Shown here in pieces: positions 1 to 5,789 of a stretch of 7,329 nt of DNA; position 1 is the stretch's first letter, and each line of letters starts with the position of its first letter. The notes beneath the pieces were generated by a model. It was not told the DNA's origin and made no database searches. It saw nothing but the letters and a program-made list of their open reading frames with translations. Origin of the DNA: an uncultured Succinatimonas sp. (GTDB lineage: Bacteria; Pseudomonadota; Gammaproteobacteria; Enterobacterales; Succinivibrionaceae); assembly GCA_937896115.1 (NCBI GenBank), contig CALBLB010000371.1, positions 1-7,329 on the forward strand, written 5' to 3'. A program made the translations under genes and the position numbers.

Positions 1-824
1 CCTCCTTCAATTCCCATGGTATTGTACGGAGTCTCCACCGGAGCATCCGTTGTTTCCCTGTTTACCGCCGGCATCGTTCCGGGCATATTCATAGGTGTGG
101 CTCTCATGCTGTATGCCTATGTATTCTCAAAATTAAACGGTTATACCGGTAATAAAGAGCCTTTTTCCTGGAAAGTAGCCGGTGCTGCCGTATGGGATGC
201 CAAGTGGGCTTTGATTAACCCTGTAATTATTTTAGGCGGTATCTATTGCGGCATTTTTACCCCGACAGAAGCTGCGGCCGTGGCGGTAATTTATGCTTTT
301 GTGTGCGGAACCGTCATTCACAGAGAACTTCCTTTAAAAAAACTTTATGAAACTATTGCCACCTCGTCATGTACTACAGGTACCTTTTTGGTGATTTTGG
401 CTACCGCCAGTGCTTTTTCAAAAGTACTCACCGTTGAGCAGATCCCCGAGCTTATAACCGATTCGATCATCAGTGTCACCGACAACAAGATCCTGCTGTT
501 GCTGCTCATTAATGTGTTGCTGCTGATCGTAGGATGCTTTATGGATCAGACATTTTAATTTTGGCTCCGATCCTTCTGCCCATTGCCGAGTCCATAGGTG
601 TAGATCCGGTTCATTTCGGCATCATCATGGTTTGCAACCTTGCCATAGGCTTTATCACTCCTCCTTTAGGTATGGCACTGTTTGTAGCGGCGCGTGTTTC
701 CAACAGTAAGCTTGAAGTGGTGTTAAAAGGTATTATTCCTTTCCTGTGCATTATGATCGCCTGTCTCATGCTTATTACTTATATTCCTGAGATCAGCATG
801 TTTTTGCCTAATCTTATGAAATAA
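1..824 (+). pseudogene. TRAP transporter large permease (DctM family), 5'-truncated by window and frameshifted
   Basis: This is the C-terminal part of the multi-pass membrane subunit of a TRAP transporter, which in known systems takes up organic acids or related solutes with a periplasmic binding protein and an ion gradient. The frame is open from base 1 (PPSIPMVLYG), so the true start lies upstream. Family-like stretches are PGIFIG, the INPVIILGGIYCGIFTPTEAA loop and, after the break, ILAPILLPIAESIGVDP and GFITPPLG. The first frame stops at 556-558 just after GCFMDQT. The rest of the protein (ILILAPI onward, to 824) continues in the -1 frame. A net loss of 3n+1 bases explains this; seven bases would restore the spacing I recall for the family (DQT, two residues, ILIL). 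Long hydrophobic helices persist on both sides, so the lesion looks recent or is a sequence error. Partner genes (DctP, DctQ) would lie upstream, outside the window. Substrate unknown. Confidence 0.8.
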
Positions 825-840
825 CCGAATTCTTGCTCTT

Positions 841-862
841 AGCCCCTTCGGGGGCTTTTTTT
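841..862 (+). terminator. Intrinsic terminator after the TRAP permease
   Basis: A perfect 6-bp stem AGCCCC/GGGGCT (841-846 and 851-856) closes a TTCG tetraloop and is followed by six further T residues (857-862). It lies 16 bases past the permease stop. The C(UUCG)G loop is an especially stable hairpin cap, so this should end the TRAP transcript and isolate the metal genes downstream. Confidence 0.93.
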
Positions 863-873
863 GTTGTTTATGA

Positions 874-891
874 TTGAACAAATGCTCAAAT
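874..891 (+). promoter_or_regulatory. Putative ArsR/SmtB-family operator 1
   Basis: TTGAACAAATGCTCAAAT contains an imperfect 4-6-4 dyad, TGAA-N6-CTCA, close to the TGAA-N6-TTCA core known from SmtB/CzrA-type zinc and cadmium repressor sites. It shares 14 of 18 bases with the second site at 1214-1231. Extra half-sites lie nearby: TGAACG at 891-896 and TGTTCAAT at 920-927. The latter is an exact inverted copy of ATTGAACA at 873-880. The dyad is seen directly; the regulator family is inferred, and no regulator gene is present in the window. Confidence 0.6.
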
Positions 892-902
892 GAACGTATA
901 CT
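874..902 (+). promoter_or_regulatory. Sigma70-type promoter of the small HMA gene
   Basis: TTGAAC (874-879) as -35 and TATACT (897-902, five of six consensus bases) as -10 are 17 bases apart. Transcription would start near 909, giving a leader of about 40 nt. The operator-like dyad sits over the -35 and spacer, the geometry expected of repression by blocking RNA polymerase. Confidence 0.65.
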
Positions 903-947
903 GAAATCAGTTAAACGAGTGTTCAATCGTAAAATAAGGAATGAGAT

Positions 948-1169
948 ATGAAGATCCGTTGTGATATTGAAGGGGTTGATTGTCCGCATTGTGCTGCCAA
1001 GCTAGAAGATCTGCTGGCCAAAGCGTTCGGAGGGGCCAATTTAAATTTTGCCATGGGTTCTTTAGTGCTTGAAACCGCTGAAGACTGCGATGAGGATGAA
1101 GCCGTTGAAAAAGCCAATCGCGTAGCGGCCGGATTTGAAGACGGCATAACCATCACTTTGCGTGATTAA
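948..1169 (+). CDS. Small free-standing heavy-metal-associated (HMA) domain protein
   Basis: This 73-residue cytoplasmic protein consists of one HMA (ferredoxin-like beta-alpha-beta) domain. The metal site is D11-C12-P13-H14-C15. An Asp just before the first Cys is typical of the HMA domains of Zn/Cd/Pb pumps, whereas copper domains usually have M-S/T-C. Further cysteines are C5 and C47, the latter in an acidic stretch (ETAEDCDEDEA). Overall the protein resembles the N-terminal domain that many P1B-2 ATPases carry, and the ATPase encoded next (from 1268) lacks that domain. It probably binds Zn(II), Cd(II) or Pb(II) and either hands the metal to the pump or regulates it. The start is supported by AAGGA at 936-940, seven bases upstream. 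It has its own promoter, operator and terminator, so it is a monocistronic unit. A copper chaperone role is possible but less likely from the DCxxC motif. Confidence 0.88.
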   Translation: MKIRCDIEGVDCPHCAAKLEDLLAKAFGGANLNFAMGSLVLETAEDCDEDEAVEKANRVAAGFEDGITITLRD

Positions 1170-1175
1170 ATTTAA

Positions 1176-1203
1176 AGCAGGAACTTGATGTTCCTGTTGT
1201 TTT
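1176..1203 (+). terminator. Intrinsic terminator after the HMA gene
   Basis: The stem CAGGAAC (1178-1184) / GTTCCTG (1190-1196) has a TTGAT loop and can extend by a G-T and an A-T pair on the outside. It is followed by the T-rich tail TTGTTTT. It lies only a few bases past the HMA stop codon, separating the HMA transcript from the ATPase gene. Confidence 0.8.
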
Positions 1204-1206
1204 ACT

Positions 1207-1236
1207 CTGACAATTGAATAATTGTTCAGATATGAA
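1207..1236 (+). promoter_or_regulatory. Candidate promoter of the Zn/Cd-type ATPase gene
   Basis: CTGACA (1207-1212, five of six -35 bases) and TATGAA (1231-1236, four of six -10 bases) are separated by 18 bases. An alternative pair that mirrors the upstream promoter is TTGAAT (1214-1219) with TAAAAA (1238-1243). In either case the dyad operator lies between or over the core elements. The -10 is weak, so which pair is used is uncertain. Confidence 0.5.
1214..1231 (+). promoter_or_regulatory. Putative ArsR/SmtB-family operator 2
   Basis: TTGAATAATTGTTCAGAT contains a perfect 4-6-4 dyad, TGAA-N6-TTCA (1215-1228), matching the core of SmtB/CzrA-like sites. From memory it also resembles the cyanobacterial smt operator, including the trailing CAGATAT. 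It is a near copy of operator 1, and the two give the consensus TTGAAYAAWTGYTCARAT. The position in the promoter implies repression relieved by metal. Confidence 0.68.
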
Positions 1237-1267
1237 ATAAAAATTCCTGCAAGATAAGGGATAAAAA

Positions 1268-3166
1268 ATGTTCAAAGAAATGTCATTTCAGGAAAAACTT
1301 ACCTTGTTATTTGCCGTGGCTATGATGATTTTCCTTCTTGCCGAAGAACACGGGCAAATTTTAAAAATTGGCAATTTTGCTTTGGGCATGCTGTGCTTGT
1401 GCGCTTACGTTCCTTTATCTTACAAAATCATAGCTGAAGCTTTTAAAGGTTTGATCAGGACCAAACGTCTAAACGAGCAGGTGCTGATGGTAATTGCTAC
1501 ATTCGGGGCATTCGGGATCCGTGATTACGCAGAAGCTTTGGCGGTCATGGCTTTTGAAAAGTATGCACAGGGCAAATCAAGAGGCGAGATCACTTCACTG
1601 ATTAAATTAAAACCTCAAAGTGTACGGGTGATAACTGCAGACGAAAGTGAAGAGATGGTAAAGCCGCGCAAGGTAAAAGTTGGGCAGAGGATCAGAATTT
1701 TAAAAGGCGAAGCCGTAGCTTTGGACGGAGTGCTGTTGACAGAGCATGCTGATATCGATACTTCGGCTTTAACCGGAGAAAGTGAACCCAGAGTCTATCA
1801 AAAAGGAGAAGAGATCCCGTCAGGCTGTATTAATACCGGCAGGGTTATTGAACTTAGGGTAAGTCGTGATCATCGCAATTCGTCGATCACCAGGTTATTG
1901 AATTTAATCGAGGATGCGGCGGCCAATAAATCGCGTCCTGAGGCCCTCATAAGACGTTTTGCCACTTGGTACACTCCGTTGGTGGTTGCAGGTGCCGTGC
2001 TGCTTGCGCTGATCCCTCTTTTCCTAGCGGGAGCCTCCTGGAGCGATTGGTTAAGCAGGGCCTTGGTCTTTTTGGTAGTTTCCTGCCCTTGTGCTTTGGT
2101 ACTCTCCGTGCCTTTGTCTTTTTTCGGCGGTATGGGCGCGGTATCCAAAATAGGGGTGATGGTAAAGGGTACGGTATTTATTGAAAACCTAGCCAAACTC
2201 AAGGCCATGGCTTTTGACAAAACCGGGACGATCACCAAAGGAGCATTTACTGTTTCCAAGGTTGCAGCGTTGAACGGTGCAGATGAAAACGAAGTATTGG
2301 GTATTGCCGCGGCTTTGGAGAAATTCAGTACCCATCCTTTGGCCAAAGCCGTGCTCGATGAAGCTAGAAAGCGCGGAGTTACAGTGCCTGAGCTTGTAAA
2401 TCCTCAGGAACTGACCGGCCTTGGGCTTTGCGGAGAAATAGACGAAATTAAAGTAGTTGCCGGACGTTACGAACTGGCTTTAAAAGAGTGTGCTGAAAAA
2501 ATTAAGCGCAATCAAAGCTTCGGCACGGATATATATGTACTTAAAAATAATAGTCTTGTGGGAATTATTGAGCTTTTTGACGAACCCAAAAGCGGGGCAC
2601 GCGAGGCTTTGACTCAGCTTAAAGAGTTGGGGATCAGCACTTGTCTTATCACCGGAGATAAACGGACAGCAGCTGACAAAGTTGCTGCAGATCTTAAAAT
2701 TTCTGAGGTGATGGCTGAGCAATTACCGGAGGATAAACTAAAAAACTTCGAGAAATTCAAGCGTAAATACGGGTTGGCAGCTTTTGTCGGCGACGGCATA
2801 AATGACGCTCCGGTTTTAGCAGCTTCCGATGTCGGTATTGCCATGGGACAGTTCGGATCTCAGGCTGCAGTTGAGGCAGCCGATGCGGTGGTGATGACCG
2901 ATGATCTTACGAAAATACCGCGTGCAGTTGAATTGTCGCGCAAAACCTATGCTTTGGCCATGCAAAATCTGTGGTTTTCAGTTGCCGTAAAATTAGGCAT
3001 TTTGGGGTTAGGCGCCCTTGGCTATGCCGGAATATGGATGGCAATTTTCGGGGATGTAGGAGTGCTTATCTTAGCGGTATTAAACGCCATGCGTTCCTTA
3101 ACCTTCGTAAAGGTTAAGGAATACAGTTCGCAGAATTCGACGGCAATAAGTGAAACTGCCGACTAG
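1268..3166 (+). CDS. P1B-2-type Zn/Cd/Pb-exporting ATPase lacking an N-terminal HMA domain
   Basis: This 632-residue inner-membrane pump couples ATP hydrolysis to export of divalent soft metals (ZntA/CadA family). Order of elements: TM1-TM2 (about 9-55), TM3-TM4 (about 70-97), actuator domain with T169-G-E-S172, TM5-TM6 (about 233-290) with the C273-P-C275 site, phosphorylation D317 in DKTGT, nucleotide-binding H356-P357, T462-G-D464, hinge G508-D-G-I-N-D513, and TM7-TM8 with K575 and D596 in the FGDVG motif. CPC plus a TM7 Lys and a TM8 DxG Asp is the P1B-2 signature for Zn/Cd/Pb. There is no CxxC domain before TM1; a separate HMA protein is encoded just upstream. TM4 looks about seven residues short (see findings). 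The start is supported by AAGGG at 1256-1260, seven bases before ATG. No T-tailed terminator follows, so readthrough into the copper pump gene is possible. zntA or cadA would be the usual name; substrate choice is not decided by sequence. Confidence 0.93.
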   Translation: MFKEMSFQEKLTLLFAVAMMIFLLAEEHGQILKIGNFALGMLCLCAYVPLSYKIIAEAFKGLIRTKRLNEQVLMVIATFGAFGIRDYAEALAVMAFEKYAQGKSRGEITSLIKLKPQSVRVITADESEEMVKPRKVKVGQRIRILKGEAVALDGVLLTEHADIDTSALTGESEPRVYQKGEEIPSGCINTGRVIELRVSRDHRNSSITRLLNLIEDAAANKSRPEALIRRFATWYTPLVVAGAVLLALIPLFLAGASWSDWLSRALVFLVVSCPCALVLSVPLSFFGGMGAVSKIGVMVKGTVFIENLAKLKAMAFDKTGTITKGAFTVSKVAALNGADENEVLGIAAALEKFSTHPLAKAVLDEARKRGVTVPELVNPQELTGLGLCGEIDEIKVVAGRYELALKECAEKIKRNQSFGTDIYVLKNNSLVGIIELFDEPKSGAREALTQLKELGISTCLITGDKRTAADKVAADLKISEVMAEQLPEDKLKNFEKFKRKYGLAAFVGDGINDAPVLAASDVGIAMGQFGSQAAVEAADAVVMTDDLTKIPRAVELSRKTYALAMQNLWFSVAVKLGILGLGALGYAGIWMAIFGDVGVLILAVLNAMRSLTFVKVKEYSSQNSTAISETAD

Positions 3167-3170
3167 CAGT

Positions 3171-3193
3171 CAATTCGTCATTTTGATGAATTG
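3171..3193 (+). repeat. Dyad symmetry upstream of copA, possible operator
   Basis: The arms CAATTCGTCA (3171-3180) and TGATGAATTG (3184-3193) are inverted copies with one mismatch around a TTT centre. The dyad begins four bases past the preceding stop codon. It lacks a T tail, an A-tract follows instead, and it lies just upstream of a candidate copA promoter. It does not match the CopY (TACANNTGTA), CueR or CsoR patterns I know. A regulatory site or a 3'-end-stabilising RNA hairpin for the upstream transcript are both possible. Confidence 0.5.
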
Positions 3194-3222
3194 TGGCAAA
3201 AAAAACTTAGTTAGCATATGAT
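3191..3222 (+). promoter_or_regulatory. Weak candidate promoter for copA
   Basis: TATGAT (3217-3222) is a good -10 hexamer 39 bases before the copA start. The -35 is poor: TGGCAA (3194-3199) at 17-base spacing or TTGTGG (3191-3196) at 20-base spacing. A poor -35 with a long spacer can mean an activated promoter, but no MerR-type dyad lies inside the spacer. Confidence 0.3.
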
Positions 3223-3261
3223 CACCCGCGTTATTGTTTACCCTTAAGATCAGAGAGACTT

Positions 3262-5715
3262 ATGGAAAAGAAAAATTTTGCGATCAAAGGAATGTCCTGC
3301 GCAGCGTGTGCTGCCAAAATAGAGCGCAATGTAAGAAAAGTGCAGGGGGTTAACGCGGTGAACGTCATGTTGTTAAAAAACAGCATGACGGTAGTATGCG
3401 AAGACGGAATGGTCAGCGATGCCAGCATACAAAAGGCTGTAAGTGATGCTGGATATGAAGCTTTTGTTTCTTTGGGAAGTGTTAAGCTAAAAAAAGCAGA
3501 TGATACGGAGGCAAGACTCCAAAAAAGAAGACTCGTGATAAGTTTTTTGTTGTTAGCAGTTTTGATCCTGCTGGCTATGGGGCCGGTATTCTCTTTTACT
3601 CTAATAGACAATGTGGCGGTTAACGGCATTTTGCAGGGAGTATTGGCACTGGCGGTAATGATCCTGCAGCGTAAATACTACATTTCCGCCCTAAAAGCGT
3701 TATTGCACGGCGGCTTTAATATGGATACTTTGGTATCCTTGGGCTCGCTGATGTCGTTTATATATTCTTGTTATTCATTGTCAAATGTTAAAAACGGGGC
3801 CTTGTTTTCATCAGGAGAACAGGTCGCCTTGTATTTTGATACGGTTGCGGCAATCCTGACTTTTGTGTCCATAGGAAAATTTTTCGAGGAAAGAACCAAG
3901 GTAAAAACGGCGGATGCCGTGACCATGCTTTACGATTTGGCTCCCAAATTTGCAACGGTCAGAAGATCAGACGGTGATAAACAGATCCTGCTTTCAGAAG
4001 TAAAAAAAGGGGATATCCTGGTGATCAAAGCAGGAGAGCAGGTAGGTATTGACGGAGTGGTGGTAGCAGGCAGCGGTTTTGCCGACGAAAGTTCGCTTAC
4101 CGGTGAAAGTAGGCCGGTAAAAAAAATCGTCGGTTCCGGTATGGTGTCGGCATCCGTACTTACACAAGGGGTACTTGAGGTTAAAGCTTTGGCAGTAGGC
4201 AGTGAGACTACCTTGTCCAAGATCATTGCATTGGTCGATGAGGCATCGACCCAAAAAGCCCCCATAGCGAGAGTTGCTGATTATATTGCGGGTATTTTTG
4301 TTCCTGTTGTCATTACCTTATCCGTGCTTACCTTTGGCATTTGGTATGTATGTTTTGATGCTGCTTTACGCGATGCTTTGAATTATGCCGTATCAGTGTT
4401 GGTAGTTTCCTGTCCTTGTGCTTTGGGCTTGGCAACACCTCTTGCGATCGTTGCCGGTACCGGGAGAGCAGCCAAGGCCGGGATCTTGTTTAAATCTCCT
4501 GAAGTAATAGAAAAACTTTGCAAAGCCTCGGTTTTTGTATTTGATAAAACCGGTACTCTTACTGTCGGTAATATGACTATTACTGCAGAGTGTTTTGCAA
4601 AAGACTGCGATAGAGAAAAGGTTAAAAACATGATCGCCGCGCTTGAGGGGAAAAGCGCTCACCCTCTGGCTGCAGCTGTGGTTAAAAAGTACGGAAAGAG
4701 TAACCTTGAGGTAAATGATTTTGTTTTAAAACAGGGAAAAGGTGTTGAAGGAATGGTTTTAGATACACCTTTATCCGTAGGAAACCGCAAACTTTTAGAG
4801 ACTAAGAATGCTTTTATATCAGAAGAGCAAAAAGCATTTGCCGCCGTGCATGAGAATGCAGGTGCTACGGTACTTTACGTAGTTGCAAAAGGCAGGACCG
4901 AAGCCGTATTGGCCGTTGCAGACGAAATTAAATTGTCATCCAAGCAAACGATACGAGCCTTGAATACTCTTGGGATCAAGACTCTTATGCTTACCGGCGA
5001 CAGTGAAAAGGTTGCGCAGAGTACAGCTTTGGAGCTTGGAATAGCTAATTGTCGTGCCGAGTTGATGCCTGATGATAAAGCCTCCATAATCAGAGATTTG
5101 CAACGACACGGTGAGAACGTCGTAATGATAGGCGACGGAGTCAATGACAGTGTGGCTTTGGCTACTGCAGATACCGGGATAGGCTTGGCCGGAACCTCGG
5201 ACATTGCCGTTTCTTCATGCTCGGTAGTGTTGTTACGCGGAAATCTTATAGATGCCGTGAATGCGACGATCTTGGCACGCCGTACCATGAAAGTGATCAA
5301 AGAAAATCTTTTTTGGGCTTTCATTTATAATTTGATCTTTATTCCTGTGGCAGCCGGGGTATTTTCTGCATGGGGCTGGCATTTAACCCCCATTGCAGGA
5401 GCAATCATGATGAGTCTGTCAAGCGTATGTGTAGGCCTTAACGCCTTGCGCCTGACGAAGCTTAAAATTGCCACTATTCAGGATAAAAAGGAGACAGTGA
5501 TGAAGAATATAATTTTGGACATAGACGGAATGTCATGCAAACATTGTGTTGCGGCCGTAACCAAAGCCTTGCAAGCAGTGCCTGACGTGGTGAGCGTCGA
5601 GGTGTCGCTTGAACGCAAGCATGCCGTAGTAAGTTATGAAAATAAAATTAGTGAGACAGAACTTGTCAATGCCGTGACGGCAGCAGGTTATGAAGTAAAG
5701 GGAACGCATGACTGA
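3262..5715 (+). CDS. copA: Cu(+)-exporting P1B-1 ATPase with N- and C-terminal HMA domains
   Basis: This 817-residue inner-membrane ATPase exports cytosolic Cu(I). Order: N-terminal HMA (about 3-70) with G10-M-S-C13-A-A-C16; a TM1-TM4 region (about 90-210); actuator with T280-G-E-S283; TM5-TM6 with C384-P-C386; D428 in DKTGT; H467-P468; T578-G-D580; G624-D-G-V-N-D629; TM7 with Y689-N690; TM8 with M717 and S720-S721. CPC, YN and MxxSS form the Cu(I)-binding P1B-1 signature. The usual Ala-Pro after GDGxND is Ser-Val here. After TM8 a short charged linker (about 731-746) leads to a second HMA (747-817) with G756-M-S-C759-K-H-C762, like the free chaperone CopZ. The start is preceded by the modest AGAGAG at 3252-3257, four bases from ATG. 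An internal ribosome-binding site precedes the C-terminal HMA, and a terminator follows the gene. Confidence 0.95.
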   Translation: MEKKNFAIKGMSCAACAAKIERNVRKVQGVNAVNVMLLKNSMTVVCEDGMVSDASIQKAVSDAGYEAFVSLGSVKLKKADDTEARLQKRRLVISFLLLAVLILLAMGPVFSFTLIDNVAVNGILQGVLALAVMILQRKYYISALKALLHGGFNMDTLVSLGSLMSFIYSCYSLSNVKNGALFSSGEQVALYFDTVAAILTFVSIGKFFEERTKVKTADAVTMLYDLAPKFATVRRSDGDKQILLSEVKKGDILVIKAGEQVGIDGVVVAGSGFADESSLTGESRPVKKIVGSGMVSASVLTQGVLEVKALAVGSETTLSKIIALVDEASTQKAPIARVADYIAGIFVPVVITLSVLTFGIWYVCFDAALRDALNYAVSVLVVSCPCALGLATPLAIVAGTGRAAKAGILFKSPEVIEKLCKASVFVFDKTGTLTVGNMTITAECFAKDCDREKVKNMIAALEGKSAHPLAAAVVKKYGKSNLEVNDFVLKQGKGVEGMVLDTPLSVGNRKLLETKNAFISEEQKAFAAVHENAGATVLYVVAKGRTEAVLAVADEIKLSSKQTIRALNTLGIKTLMLTGDSEKVAQSTALELGIANCRAELMPDDKASIIRDLQRHGENVVMIGDGVNDSVALATADTGIGLAGTSDIAVSSCSVVLLRGNLIDAVNATILARRTMKVIKENLFWAFIYNLIFIPVAAGVFSAWGWHLTPIAGAIMMSLSSVCVGLNALRLTKLKIATIQDKKETVMKNIILDIDGMSCKHCVAAVTKALQAVPDVVSVEVSLERKHAVVSYENKISETELVNAVTAAGYEVKGTHD
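5488..5502 (+). promoter_or_regulatory. Internal Shine-Dalgarno and start codon inside copA
   Basis: AAGGAG (5488-5493) lies six bases before ATG (5500-5502), in frame with copA, exactly at the boundary between the TM8 linker and the C-terminal HMA domain. A GTG directly before the ATG (5497-5499) is a second possible start. The match is better than that at copA's own start. It is either a working internal start or a relic of a formerly separate gene. Confidence 0.6.
5500..5715 (+). CDS. Possible CopZ-like copper chaperone made by internal initiation within copA
   Basis: If translation starts at the internal ATG, the product is 71 residues, the usual size of free CopZ/Atx1-like chaperones. 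It is a complete HMA domain with the Cu(I)-type motif G10-M11-S12-C13-K14-H15-C16. It would carry Cu(I) in the cytosol and could deliver it to CopA. The reading frame is identical to the copA C-terminus, so this is a nested product and not a separate locus. E. coli is known to make a free chaperone from copA by frameshifting after the N-terminal HMA; the case here would use another mechanism and the other end of the protein. The internal start is inferred only from sequence. Confidence 0.42.
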   Translation: MKNIILDIDGMSCKHCVAAVTKALQAVPDVVSVEVSLERKHAVVSYENKISETELVNAVTAAGYEVKGTHD

Positions 5716-5742
5716 TTGGTAATGCTGCTGTATCTGTAAATA

Positions 5743-5775
5743 AAGCGGAAGGCTCTGCGGCTTTCCGTTTGTTTT
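5743..5775 (+). terminator. Intrinsic terminator after copA
   Basis: The stem CGGAAGGC (5746-5753) / GCTTTCCG (5760-5767) has one G-T wobble and a TCTGCG loop. It can extend outward by three pairs into the following T residues. The tail is TTTGTTTT (5768-5775). It should end the copA transcript and implies that the next gene has its own promoter or depends on readthrough. Confidence 0.83.
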
Positions 5776-5789
5776 ATGGTCCTGTCGCT

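Noticed and set aside
548..560. Programmed -1 frameshift in the TRAP permease
   Set aside because: The in-frame codons ACA TTT TAA do not form an X-XXY-YYZ slippery heptamer and no stimulatory stem is evident.
534..824. Separate 96-codon gene starting at the ATG at 534
   Set aside because: Its protein is the C-terminal continuation of the TRAP permease, with no ribosome-binding site before the ATG. A broken single gene explains it better.
1870..2346. Minus-strand open frame of 158 codons within the Zn-type ATPase gene
   Set aside because: It lies entirely antisense to well-conserved ATPase motifs (CPC, DKTGT) and shows no domain or start signals; it is a coding shadow.
3171..3193. Dyad after the Zn-type ATPase gene taken as a terminator
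   Set aside because: It is followed by an A tract, not a T tract, on the + strand. On the minus strand the T run precedes the hairpin, so neither orientation gives an intrinsic terminator.
4875..5324. Minus-strand open frame of 149 codons within copA
   Set aside because: Antisense shadow of the ATP-binding domain and TM7 region, with no independent evidence.
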